Origin: Diadema setosum
Taxonomy: Eukaryota; Echinodermata; Echinoidea; Diadematoida; Diadematidae
Length of the DNA stretch: 64,000 nucleotides
NCBI GenBank assembly: GCA_033980235.1
Contig: CM067070.1
Span: 23,524,699 to 23,588,698 of the forward strand
Direction of reading: 5' to 3'
In this document: positions 1 through 10,261 of the stretch, in pieces
Layout of the letters: every line of letters begins with the position of its first letter
Numbering within the stretch: position 1 is the first letter of the stretch
Program-made: the position numbers and the translations under genes
Notes under the pieces: model-generated
Told to the model about the DNA's origin: nothing
The model's database searches: none
The model's input: only the letters and a program-made list of their open reading frames with translations

Positions 1-1573
1 GTATACATGTAAACATGGCTGTAACTTGTGGCTCGATTATATAAAATGTACTCATCTTTGAACACTTTGTGCCCCAATTGCATGGTGTTATTTGTTACAC
101 CATATTCTGCCTTTATGCAAGTACTTGATCAAGTTGGATTTTATGTGGTCTGATCTCATTTTCTGTCTGTAACCACAAAGAATGGTAATATCAAAACCTT
201 GTATGTTCAAACCTTTCCTCTAGTCAGTGTAAAAGAAAAAAAAAAGAATGCTTGTGGTATCTTCTATGCATCTTTTTTCCAGTGCTGCAGTAATTTAGAG
301 GTAATAAAGACACAAAATGATACTGGAAAATTTGAATTTGATGGGTTGTATCTGTCAGTTACTGTAGCTCCTTTCAGGTAGTGGTATCTATATCAGAACC
401 ACATGGCCATTCAAGGCCAGGTCATTTGGGCTTTTATATTATCTTTTTACGTGTTGCCAAATTGTCATTTTATGGAGTTATTCAAATTCATCATTGCACA
501 GATTCATGTATGAATTATGAATTATGTTTTTATTACCTTATGAATTCCTTCAAGCATGTGCTTATTTTGTCAAAAAGATAAGTTTTACTATGATCTTGTG
601 ATTGACTGTAGTCATTTGAAGGTTTTGCATTTTTAGCACTGGGACATTGAAGGCATGTGGCCATTGCGTGTAGTGCCATGCTTTGCAATTTGCAACATAT
701 ACGATACGTTGTTTCTCTAAAAATTTCATTACATATTTCGAATCCCCGCAAGACAGCGTACATTACAGTATTTGAATGGAATGAGATATTGCTAACTGCC
801 ATTCAATTAGTTCAATTTTTTCTTGTAAATAGTTCTAACATTCCTGAACAATTTGCACTAATCTTGCATTAACAATGTCAGTGGGGATGCTGGTCCTACT
901 AAAAGAGGTGGACGTATATTTTGCCAAAGTTTTTAATTTGTGTGATATGAATTATTCTATTAACCAAGTTTCGAGCAAGAAAGATGTTCATTCCAGGTCT
1001 GTACATAAACTGTTTAGTGCAAGTAGATGTTTTGCTAACTTGTTCCCAACAAGATTCTGAGGTATGTTCGTGGAAATGCAATTTGTACACAGCAGATCAG
1101 GTGCCTTTAGGAAGGCGTGTTACACTGTAGCTACGCAGAATTTTCATACTAAAATCGGCTGTGTTAGATTCCAGTTATCAAACTTTACAAAGATTTTTTT
1201 TTTTTTTATGATCATTGATAGGAAGGTTTGCTACACCTGAATGGACTTGATAATCTACTACTGTTGGTCAAGATTGAATGGATTTCTGAATGCTGATGAA
1301 AAAACTTGGCAAGTTAAGCTAGTGTAAGTGTCTGTGGACATACTGTATAAAGAGTTAATGACCAAACAAGCAATGTACTAATGTGCAGCTGTGAGAGAGC
1401 ATGATCTCATGCATGTTTGCTTGGTGCTTTTGTTTTTTATGTTCTTTCATCTATCTGGATTTAAATAAAACTCTTCTCTTCCCCATAAGAGTCAACTCTT
1501 TCGTTACTGCAGACAACTACACGTGTTATGATGTCAGTCATGGTACTACTATGGAGTGATCTAGAGGGGTTAA
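1..1573. other. Non-coding stretch, possibly a 3' UTR
   Basis: No open frame here has a recognisable product. A canonical AATAAA lies at 1464-1469 on the plus strand in a T-rich context, so this could be the 3' untranslated end of a plus-strand gene lying left of the window. That is an inference only. Nothing else is seen apart from short T-runs near 1192-1207. Confidence 0.25.
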
Positions 1574-1900
1574 TATGGAGCTTTAGACTTGCGGCACGGA
1601 CGTTTGAGATGCCACTTGCGTTGGACATTCTCCTCTCTCCCTGTGTCGTGCTGAAAAGTAGCTTTAGATTATGCTAGGACGCAGCCTATAAAAAGTCAAA
1701 TGGCGTCCCCATATGATTGGTGCATGAAGTAGCTCTGTACGTCGTGAATTCAGCGGACGTAAAAATAACCCAGAACGTGCAGTGAAAATTCAGACGACGC
1801 AAGCTTTGAATAGATCAACTTTGATATGCGCTTTTGCGCATGCGCAGAACTTTTTTTTTTTCCTCTGAACATCCCCGTCGCGAAAATCTAAACCTCCCTA
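1574..1900. mobile_element. TA-flanked foldback element (MITE), diverged copy
   Basis: The left end reads TA-TGGAGCTTTAGACTT. The right end, on the opposite strand, reads TA-GGGAGGTTTAGATTTT. These match the ends of the short palindromic element at 42751-42884. TA flanks and lack of coding capacity suggest a Tc1/mariner-type non-autonomous element. The interior holds a GCGCATGCGC palindrome near 1832. The arms are too diverged to fold perfectly, so this is an older or longer family member. Confidence 0.5.
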
Positions 1901-3252
1901 TTGTCCCACACTGACATGCTCAACTCATTCCACAATGTGCCAAATCTGCTTTATGTATTCCATCATACAGTGGTGCCAAAGAGTTGTAATTCTTGTTAAA
2001 CCGTTCTGTGCCAAGGACTTTGGACAGTGTAAATACAATGCAATTGGGTTTTCTGTGCCAAGTATCACTCAAAACATACAAAGGGTTCATATGAACTTGG
2101 TATATAGAGACATAGCGTGATAAATTACCTGATATAGTGAACTGTTCCTACAGTTGTAGTGGTCCCATTGTAGGCCTACGCGTGTTGAATGTTATAACAG
2201 CTCAGGGCAGGTCTGAGTAGATTAGCAGTTAGGCCTGTGTATAGAGAGTACCAAAATTGCAAGATTTCTTGTGAATTCATGCATTTTGATCTCTAATGTG
2301 CATCAAATGATGTGACAAGATAATTCACTGTGATCCTATGATATGCTCACACACTTTTTATTAATTTGTTACGTCCTAATACAGACAGCAGTTTCCAAGA
2401 TGTTGCCAACAAATTTGATCAAAATATGCATGAATTTTGAGACATGAATTGATAAACCACACTTGTACATAGAGGTTCAAACTTGTTCACTGCAAAACAG
2501 TAAAACAAAATCAAACAAAAAAGCTTTTAATGTCTATTACAAAGTTCTGAATTTGTTGAAATAATATTGTCAGAGCCAATTTTACTCTTTGGTAGAGTAA
2601 AAATTCCTTTTTGAGAGATCGTCCACCAAATAACCGATAAATTGTTTATCCAGTTATGTACTGGCGTGCTGCAGCATTGAAGAGCAGTTCATTCCAATCG
2701 TGGTTCTATCATAGAATATCCAGAGAAAAAAGTAGGGTCTAGAAGTGGTTTTGGTACATTCGACATGTCTGCCCAAAACAAATGATATCTCCCTACCTGA
2801 ACAAGCCCAGAATATTTTAGAGTGAACTGATCTCTCCACAGCAGATCATTCCAACTTGCTGTGAAGTTCAAAGAGTCTTGAATTTGTATTTCATTGTTTT
2901 TCAAGCTCCAATGTTTCCAATATAATACAAGAGTTTGTTATGATGAGAATCTGTATTTGCTAGTCTTGATCAAGACTTTCTGTTCTATTTGTGTAATGCA
3001 CCAATATCTCATTTCAATTGTGGTATTCTTCAGGAAACTTTGAGTACGTGGTATTGTGTGTAAAGCAGCTGCCAAAGTTTTCATCACTATTTGCCAAATA
3101 CTTTTACTGTTCTGATTGTTACTATCAAACTTGTTCTTGCTAAACAACAATAAACATCTTTTTAATTTTTCTACAAATGCCATGTTCTTTTTGAGTGTTC
3201 ATTGTTTGGACTAACACCACTGACTGTGGTGTGTCTTCTGACGTGACACATA
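1901..3252. other. Unassigned spacer
   Basis: AT-rich sequence with short frames on both strands that resemble no known protein. No clear repeat, RNA gene or promoter signal is seen. The segment ends at the CATG target-site copy of the LTR element. Confidence 0.5.
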
Positions 3253-3720
3253 CATGTGTCACAAATGTACACACAAGTAGTTATATGTACATGTATCAAG
3301 GTTGTATGCATGGTTGTTTTAATGTGCACATTGTATGTACACAGGGTTACCAGAATAATGGAGAACATTCTATATGATATAGATATAGTACATACAGGCT
3401 GACCAGATCAGTGGAGAATTTTCTACATGGTATACAATGTAGCTACAGTACATGTATGCATGTGACAGGAAATACATTATAGCTCATTCAATCTAGAATG
3501 ATTTCACCCATTCCAGAAAATTCTGGGAAGTGCTGGCTGAGTGAGGCACTGCCCTTGTAGCCCAATGTGATTGGTAGTTAATTTTGGCAACTGATGTTAT
3601 GCACATATTAGGCAGTGAGTCATCCAGGATTCCTGGAATTTGGACTTGCTAGTATGTTCAGGTATGTAGCCCCAGGTTGGAGAAAATTACAGAATGTACT
3701 AGAAAGGGGTGAATGGATAG

Positions 3721-3728
3721 TATATAAG
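3721..3728 (+). promoter_or_regulatory. LTR TATA box
   Basis: TATATAAG with GC-richer sequence just downstream is the most plausible core promoter of the element, with transcription starting near 3750. The identical site in the 3' LTR is at 8469-8476. Confidence 0.5.
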
Positions 3729-4342
3729 CCGGAGAAATTCTGAGATAGGCAGAGTACCCAACACCTCTGCTCTGAGAGTTACGTCACTTCTGGCTCTGAA
3801 GCGACTTGTTATAGTCAGTCCTGTGTTACCTGCTGACCTGCTATACAAATTGTGTTTGTGGAGATAAGGCCTGGGAGACATTTTGCCTGCAGAAAATTAA
3901 TTTGCCTACGTTGGAGATAGACTCCATATTTTAATGTCAACGGACATTGTTACGGCAAAGCTGTGACGGGCTGGATTCCTCGCTGGACAATATAAAGTGA
4001 ATCATCATTCAACGCATCGACTGGACTTGGTCGTCATAACGTTTGGATTCTGCACGTTTCGCTGTGGACGTATATCCTGGATTTTTACCCCGGATTAATA
4101 ACAAGGATTATCACAACCTGCGCCTCTGGATTACGTCTGAGGTATCATTCATCGGCGCATCGCGGATCATTCATCTGTGCATCAAACATCGTATCTGGAC
4201 ACTGTCAAAGGGTTACTTGCTTTCAAATTTTGGACTGTAATGCACGTAAGTGATTCTATTACCGATTTGTAATTGTTTGTATTGATCGTTATTGTACTGA
4301 TGTGAAAACCGATTACGAGTCTGTACCCACAATATCACTGTT

Positions 4343-4348
4343 AATAAA
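4343..4348 (+). terminator. LTR polyadenylation signal
   Basis: AATAAA followed within about 25 bases by a GT/T-rich stretch (GTTGATGGTTTCTTTTGTG). In the 3' LTR the same signal is at 9091-9096 and would end the element transcript. Confidence 0.55.
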
Positions 4349-4417
4349 CCGCCTGAACATTAGTTGATGGTTTCTTTTGTGCGATCATTCTCAGAGTGAT
4401 TGTGGTCGTAACAAAAT

Positions 4418-4435
4418 TGGGGGCTTGTCCGGGAA
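4418..4435 (+). promoter_or_regulatory. Primer-binding site, tRNA-Pro-like
   Basis: TGGGGGCTTGTCCGGGAA starts 4 bases after the 5' LTR. It differs at two positions from the 18-base tRNA-Pro primer site used by murine-type gammaretroviruses. Minus-strand DNA synthesis is therefore probably primed by a proline tRNA. The identification rests on recall of that motif. Confidence 0.8.
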
Positions 4436-4552
4436 GTGAATTTAAAGCCAAAACTTAGAATTTGGAACGTTCCGGAATTCAGAATATTGGTACAGATATA
4501 ATATCAGTTGAGTTGATTGTTCAATTGTACATTGTGTGTAATACATGTGACA

Positions 4553-5932
4553 ATGTCAATCAGTACAATGGATGTTCAGGCATTTGTTCAGAGGACAGAT
4601 TTGTCCCTCAAAGATTTGCAAAGGTTACGCAAATGTGATTTGACTGCTATTGCACAGCATTTGAATGTTGATGTTCCACAAGGTGTAAGAAAGGCAGAAA
4701 TTCTTGACTTAGTAGCTGGTCACATGGAGCTCAAAGAAGAAATCGACACTTCAGATCAAGCTCAAATTTCTGATCAAACACGGCTTGAGCTTGCTAAATT
4801 GCAGTTGAAGGAGAAAGAATTGGAAATGAAGGAAAGAATGGAAATGAAGAAACTTGAAATGGAACAGCAGAAATTTGAAGTGGAGCAACAAGTGAAATTG
4901 CGTGAGATAGAATTGGCTCATGCACAGACTGTTGGAAATCGTGAAAGGGCTCCCTCTGAATTTGATTTGGCCAAGAACATTCGATTGGTGCCAAAGTTTG
5001 AAGAAAACAGAGTTGATGCATACTTTGTGTCATTTGAGAAGGTGGCTAACAGTTTGAAATGGCCACAGGAATTTTGGCCCATGCTCCTTCAAAGTGTGTT
5101 TGTCGGCAAAGCAGCCGACGTGTACTCATCTCTCTCTGAAGAGCAATCACGTGACTATGCTACAGTCAAGAAGGCAGTGTTGAATGCTTATGAGTTGGTG
5201 CCAGAGGCGTACAGACATAAGTTCAGAAATTCGTACCGCAAACCAGGCCAGACACATGTTGAGTTTGCTCGTGAAAAAGAAATGATGTTCGATAGGTGGT
5301 ACCGATCCCTGAAAGTGGATCAGGATTTTGATAACCTACGTGAGGTTGTTCTCTTGGAAGAATTCAAAAAGAGTGTTGCTTTCAGTGTGAGGTCACATTT
5401 GGATGATCACAAAGTGACAAGTTTGCATAAAGCAGCCTTGATGGCTGATGAGTATGAGCTGACCCACAGAAATGACAACAGACCACCTTTCAGGAATTTC
5501 TCTGGAAACAAGAGAGACAAAAATCAGTCGAGCAATCCAAAGAATGCTGGTTCTGAAAAAGGCACGAGTTCTGAGACTTCATCGGCACCAAAGCCTCAAT
5601 CTGACAAAGGGTCCAGTACAAGTGCAAATGTCATCAAATGTTTTCACTGTAACAAGACAGGGCATGTAAAGTCACAGTGTTGGAAGTTGCAAAACAAAAC
5701 AAAGAAGGACATGGGATTTGTCATGTCAAAAAGTGTCCTACCCGAAAATAGTGTCCTGTTCAGTGAAACACAGGCCATTGAAAGTCAATCTCCCAAATTC
5801 AAAGATAGGACTAAGCAGGTGGATGAGAGCTATCGTAGCTTTTTGTTTGATGGTGAGGTGACCCCATGTACTTCTGGTGAGGCAGGTAAGCCAGTAGTTA
5901 TCCTGCGGGATACGGGGCCTCTCAGTCGTTGA
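4553..5932 (+). CDS. gag: Gag polyprotein with SCAN-like capsid, running into the protease
   Basis: Structural protein of the LTR element, 459 aa from the ATG at 4553 (a second ATG lies at 4568). Residues about 22-52 look like a small SAP-type helical motif. Residues 76-125 form a highly charged Lys/Glu/Met-rich coiled coil. Residues about 140-305 match the Gmr1/SCAN capsid fold, with recognisable YRHKFR and LREVVLLEEF blocks. A CX2CX4HX4C zinc knuckle (CFHCNKTGHVKSQC) is at residues 363-376. The frame ends at a TGA (5930-5932) just after Asp-Thr-Gly at 453-455, which is the retropepsin catalytic motif. The protease therefore starts in this frame and continues in the -1 frame. Gag assembles the particle in which reverse transcription would occur. 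Confidence 0.88.
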   Translation: MSISTMDVQAFVQRTDLSLKDLQRLRKCDLTAIAQHLNVDVPQGVRKAEILDLVAGHMELKEEIDTSDQAQISDQTRLELAKLQLKEKELEMKERMEMKKLEMEQQKFEVEQQVKLREIELAHAQTVGNRERAPSEFDLAKNIRLVPKFEENRVDAYFVSFEKVANSLKWPQEFWPMLLQSVFVGKAADVYSSLSEEQSRDYATVKKAVLNAYELVPEAYRHKFRNSYRKPGQTHVEFAREKEMMFDRWYRSLKVDQDFDNLREVVLLEEFKKSVAFSVRSHLDDHKVTSLHKAALMADEYELTHRNDNRPPFRNFSGNKRDKNQSSNPKNAGSEKGTSSETSSAPKPQSDKGSSTSANVIKCFHCNKTGHVKSQCWKLQNKTKKDMGFVMSKSVLPENSVLFSETQAIESQSPKFKDRTKQVDESYRSFLFDGEVTPCTSGEAGKPVVILRDTGPLSR

Positions 5933-7677
5933 TGGTGGATGGTGGTATGACTTTTCCACCAGATAGTGCAGTGAATGCAAAAGTCTTGATTCAGACTGTT
6001 GATGGCAGTTATATGTCAGTTCCACTGTATAGAGTGGATTTGAAGTGTGACCTAGTTTCTGGTCCTGTCACTGTTGGAGTTGTTCCTGAGTTGCCCATGG
6101 TAGGCATTGACTTCTTGTTGGGGAATGACTTGGCTGGAGACAAGGTGGTTGCATTTCCAGTTGTTTCGGATAAACCAGTAGTGGTTGCTGAAACTGAGCA
6201 GTTGCAGGAGGAGTTTCCTGGGATTTTCCCAGATTGTGTTGTGACTAGGTCTCAGGCTCGTAGAGCTGTTCAAGATGATGCGGATTCTGTTGATGTGGAG
6301 GAGAATTCCGGTGTTTGGTTGGCAGAAACCTTTTTCAAGGATTTGAATGATGGGGTTGCTGTATTAGGCTCCGAGGCTAACAGTGATGGGCTGTTTAGCA
6401 AGTCTTCCTTGGTTGAAGCACAGCAGGCAGACTCTGAGTTGAAAGGTTTGTCTCAGACGGCGTGTTCTGAGGCTGAGGCTGAACAGGTCCCTGAGTGCTA
6501 TTATGTCAAAGATGGCATTTTGATGAGGAAGTGGAGACCTCCCCATAGGCCAGCTGATGAGGATTGGACGGTGGTCCGTCAAGTTGTTGTCCCTCCCTGT
6601 TACCGCGGTGAGATCTTGAGGATTGCTCACGAGTTACCTGTTGGCGGCCATTTAGGCGTCAGAAAGACAAAGGACCGGATCATGAGGCATTTCTATTGGC
6701 CAGGGTTGAATGTGGATGTGGCTGAGTTTTGCAAGACTTGTCACACATGTCAGGTGGCTGGTAAGCCACAGCATTCAGTGAAGCCGGCGCCATTGATTCC
6801 GATACCTGCGTTTGAAGAACCATTCAGTCGGGTTCTAGTCGACTGTGTTGGACCTTTGCCTAGGACTAGGTCGGGTCATAAGTACCTCTTGACAATCATG
6901 GATATGTCTACACGGTTTCCAGAGGCTATCCCTTTGAGAAATATCACTGCTAAGACTGTGGTAGATGCTCTAGTGCAGTTTTTCACTAGGTATGGGTTGC
7001 CCAAGGAAGTGCAGTCTGACCAAGGGTCAAATTTCATGTCAGGCATATTTCAAGAGGTGATGTATCGTTTGGGTGTGAAGCAGCTGAAGTCGTCAGCTTA
7101 TCATCCCCAATCCCAAGGTGCGTTGGAGCGCTACCACCAGACCCTAAAGACAATGATTAGGGCATTTTGTGAGGAGTATCCCGAGGATTGGGATAAGGGC
7201 ATCCCTTTCCTGCTGTTCGCAACGAGGGACTCCCCAAATGAGTCGACGGGTTTCAGCCCATTTGAGTTGGTGTACGGTCATGAAGTTAGGGGTCCACTGA
7301 AGCTCATCAAAGAGAAATTCATGACTGAGGATGATGAGGTCCACCTACTTGACTATGTGTCAAAGTTTCGTGAAAGGCTTTCAAAGGCTTGTGAGGTAGC
7401 TAGGGAACACTTGAAAGTGTCACAAGACTCAATGAAGAGAAAGGCAGACAAAAATGCCAAAGCCCGAACCTTCAAACCAGGTGACAAAGTTCTTGTACTG
7501 CTGCCCATAAAAGGTGAACCACTGAAAGCCAAGTTCAGTGGCCCATACTGTGTCAAAAAGAAACTCAATGATGTGGACTATGTGATCAGCACCCCAGATA
7601 GATGCCAAGAACAGAGAATGTGTCATGTCAATATGTTGAAAGAGTGCTATGACAGAAAGTCAGTTGGTGTGACATAG
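5890..7677 (+). CDS. pol: Pol fragment: protease remainder plus integrase, no RT
   Basis: Open frame of 595 codons in the -1 frame relative to gag, overlapping it by 43 bases, with no ATG needed at its start. With the Leu codon at 5929 counted as residue 1, the second protease motif LLGNDLAG is at 63-70. A linker with VVTRSQAR follows. The integrase zinc domain has His234, His241, Cys271 and Cys274. The catalytic triad is Asp305, Asp364 and Glu400, with exactly 35 residues between the last two. A GPY/F-type C-terminal domain starts near 538, with CHVNMLK at 565-571. The frame stops at TAG 7675-7677. RT and RNase H, expected next in Gmr1-type elements, are missing. The integrase residues needed for strand transfer are all visible. 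Confidence 0.9.
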   Translation, partial: ASSYPAGYGASQSLMVDGGMTFPPDSAVNAKVLIQTVDGSYMSVPLYRVDLKCDLVSGPVTVGVVPELPMVGIDFLLGNDLAGDKVVAFPVVSDKPVVVAETEQLQEEFPGIFPDCVVTRSQARRAVQDDADSVDVEENSGVWLAETFFKDLNDGVAVLGSEANSDGLFSKSSLVEAQQADSELKGLSQTACSEAEAEQVPECYYVKDGILMRKWRPPHRPADEDWTVVRQVVVPPCYRGEILRIAHELPVGGHLGVRKTKDRIMRHFYWPGLNVDVAEFCKTCHTCQVAGKPQHSVKPAPLIPIPAFEEPFSRVLVDCVGPLPRTRSGHKYLLTIMDMSTRFPEAIPLRNITAKTVVDALVQFFTRYGLPKEVQSDQGSNFMSGIFQEVMYRLGVKQLKSSAYHPQSQGALERYHQTLKTMIRAFCEEYPEDWDKGIPFLLFATRDSPNESTGFSPFELVYGHEVRGPLKLIKEKFMTEDDEVHLLDYVSKFRERLSKACEVAREHLKVSQDSMKRKADKNAKARTFKPGDKVLVLLPIKGEPLKAKFSGPYCVKKKLNDVDYVISTPDRCQEQRMCHVNMLKECYDRKSVGVT

Positions 7678-8004
7678 GTAGTGGATAGCACAGTAGAATA
7701 CAAAGGTGAAAAGTTTTCACCGGCATATCACTTATGTGTGTAGCCTATCCATTATTGACGTACATGCACTTTGAGTTTGACATGATTGTATAAGCTTTGA
7801 GAATGCAAGCAATATCAATGTAACTGGTATCCATGAAAAGAGAACATGGAATTAATGCAGCTATTCAAAAGGCATGTGATAGTATGTGATTATTGTTGCT
7901 TGACTTGGATTTTACTTCACATTCGTTGTAAATAACAATGAGAAATTGTGAAGGTAAAAGAAACCCTTGCTACGGCAAGGCTTTCTTTTTCCCATGGGGG
8001 ATGG
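7678..8004 (+). other. Element 3' untranslated segment with hairpin and polypurine tract
   Basis: This segment has no coding frame and no trace of RT or RNase H. It carries a near-perfect hairpin at 7957-7988: 14-base arms with one mismatch and a TACG loop. A G-rich tract (TGGGGGATGG, 7995-8004) touches the 3' LTR and is the likely plus-strand primer site. Confidence 0.7.
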
Positions 8005-9161
8005 TGTCACAAATGTACACACAAGTAGTTATATGTACATGTATCAAGGGTGTATGCATGGTTGTTTTAATGTGCACATTGTATGTACACAGGGTTACCA
8101 GAATAATGGAGAACATTCTATATGATATAGATATAGTACATACAGGCTGACCAGATCAGTGGAGAATTTTCTACATGGTATACAATGTAGCTACAGTACA
8201 TGTATGCATGTGACAGGAAATACATTATAGCTCATTCAATCTAGAATGATTTCACCCATTCCAGAAAATTCTGGGAAGTGCTGGCTGAGTGAGGCACTGC
8301 CCTTGTAGCCCAATGTGATTGGTAGTTAATTTTGGCAACTGATGTTATGCACATATTAGGCAGTGAGTCATCCAGGATTCCTGGAATTTGGACTTGCTAG
8401 TATGTTCAGGTATGTAGCCCCAGGTTGGAGAAAATTACAGAATGTACTAGAAAGGGGTGAATGGATAGTATATAAGCCGGAGAAATTCTGAGATAGGCAG
8501 AGTACCCAACACCTCTGCTCTGAGAGTTACGTCACTTCTGGCTCTGAAGCGACTTGTTATAGTCAGTCCTGTGTTACCTGCTGACCTGCTATACAAATTG
8601 TGTTTGTGGAGATAAGGCCTGGGAGACATTTTGCCTGCAGAAAATTAATTTGCCTACGTTGGAGATAGACTCCATATTTTAATGTCAACGGACATTGTTA
8701 CGGCAAAGCTGTGACGGGCTGGATTCCTCGCTGGACAATATAAAGTGAATCATCATTCAACGCATCGACTGGACGTGGTCGTCATAACGTTTGGATTCTG
8801 CACGTTTCGCTGTGGACGTATATCCTGGATTTTTACCCCGGATTAATAACAAGGATTATCACAACCTGCGCCTCTGGATTACGTCTGAGGTATCATTCAT
8901 CGGCGCATCGCGGATCATTCATCTGTGCATCGAACATCGTATCTGGACACTGTCAAAGGGTTACTTGCTTTCAAATTTTGGACTGTAATGCACGTAAGTG
9001 ATTCTATTACCGATTTGTAATTGTTTGTATTGATCGTTATTGTACTGATGTGAAAACCGATTACGAGTCTGTACCCACAATATCACTGTTAATAAACCGC
9101 CTGAACATTAGTTGATGGTTTCTTTTGTGCGATCATTCTCAGAGTGATTGTGGTCGTAACA
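8005..9161 (+). repeat. 3' LTR (1157 bp)
   Basis: Same length and ends as the 5' LTR. I see three substitutions between them (about 0.26 percent). It is followed by CATG at 9162-9165, the second target-site copy. Confidence 0.93.
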
Positions 9162-9165
9162 CATG

Positions 9166-10261
9166 TTGTAAAGAATGTGTTTAATGTGTGCTATTAAAGG
9201 GGAATGAAACCCAAATACTACATACGTGAATTGAGTGAATGCAGCTATATTAGCGGAATACATTTGTGAAGTTTGAGGGAAATCAGAGAATCCATTGAAA
9301 AGTTGTGAATTCGGGGAATTTCGCCGCAGCCATTGCTGGATGAGAAGACCACTGCAGTTCATGATGTCACATGTGTATAACAATGTAAAGAACATACATA
9401 TACATTGTAGAAGAGAATTCCACAAAATGTCACTCTTTTAATATTAAAGTACACATTCCCTGGACAGGTGTCAACGCTGAATTTAATTCTGTCTGCCTTC
9501 TGGAAGATGTAGGCCTATGTCAAATACTCTTTCATTATGCTAGGAAAGTGAAAGTATGTTGAATTCTCTTTAATTTCTCTTTATATCCTTGTCCATGCAT
9601 GGCATCAAGAAATGTTGCAGTCTTCTCGTCAAGCAATAGAAGCACTGAAATTCTAATAATTCTGAACTTTTGAGCAGATTGTACGATTTAATTCAAACTT
9701 TGCTGATGTGTTCTATTAATGTACTGCATTCTCTCAATTCACATACATGTATATATTTGGTTTCATTCTCCTTGAAATAACAATGTGGAATACATGTATT
9801 ATCAAAGTGTTGGGAAACTTGACACCTTGATAGTATTAGTACTAAAGACACTACACCAGCACACACACATCATAGTACACACATTCACCCATTACAACAC
9901 ACACACACACACACACGACGGAAAAGCTTACATTGTATGAGAATAACACAAGACCACTACATCCTCGCCAAAGACAAGAATACATGTACCAACTGAACCC
10001 ACATTGAAAACTTGATCTAAATAAACAGAATAACGAGGGATTAATAATTTGTGTATCACAATTTTTATTTCTTTAGGCAAACACAATAAAATGGATGTAA
10101 CGATGACAAACACATATTAAGCGTCAACAATCGTATCGCCATGTTAAGCTCACACATACATGATGTATTAGGAACACAGGTGAAATCTCGGAAAATTGAG
10201 ATCCACTGATGTACCAGTAATCACTGCCATGATGAACAAGTTTTCACACATACAATGTGTT
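9166..10261. other. Unassigned spacer with AC-rich run
   Basis: No supported gene. An AC/CA-rich stretch (9857-9916) ends in a pure (CA)n run. The rest is AT-rich single-copy-looking sequence. Confidence 0.5.

Larger units (their letters stand above)
3257..4413 (+). repeat. 5' LTR (1157 bp)
   Basis: The LTR begins TGTCACAAATG and ends CGTAACA. A TATA-like box TATATAAG lies at 3721-3728 and an AATAAA polyadenylation signal at 4343-4348. U3 is therefore about 490 bp, the transcribed R region is unusually long (about 600 bp), and U5 is short. A splice-donor-like GTAAG lies at 4246 within R. The short frames inside are not conserved-looking genes. Confidence 0.93.
3253..9165 (+). mobile_element. 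Gmr1-like Ty3/gypsy LTR retrotransposon lacking RT-RNaseH
   Basis: This is a structurally complete insertion of about 5.9 kb. It has 1157-bp LTRs at 3257-4413 and 8005-9161 that begin TG and end CA. A 4-bp target duplication CATG lies at 3253-3256 and 9162-9165. A primer-binding site, gag, protease and integrase follow in order. The LTRs differ at three positions by eye (3302/8050, 4027/8775, 4184/8932), so the insertion is young. The gag capsid resembles the SCAN domain. Protease is followed directly by integrase, the order described for Gmr1-like elements, in which RT and RNase H come after integrase. Here only about 330 bp separate the integrase stop from the 3' LTR and hold no RT frame. 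The copy should therefore be non-autonomous and mobilised in trans. Whether the loss came before or after insertion cannot be told from one copy. Confidence 0.93.

Noticed and set aside
7678..8004. Possible remnant of reverse transcriptase after integrase
   Set aside because: Only about 330 bases, stops in all frames, no RT motif; most is the hairpin and purine tract.
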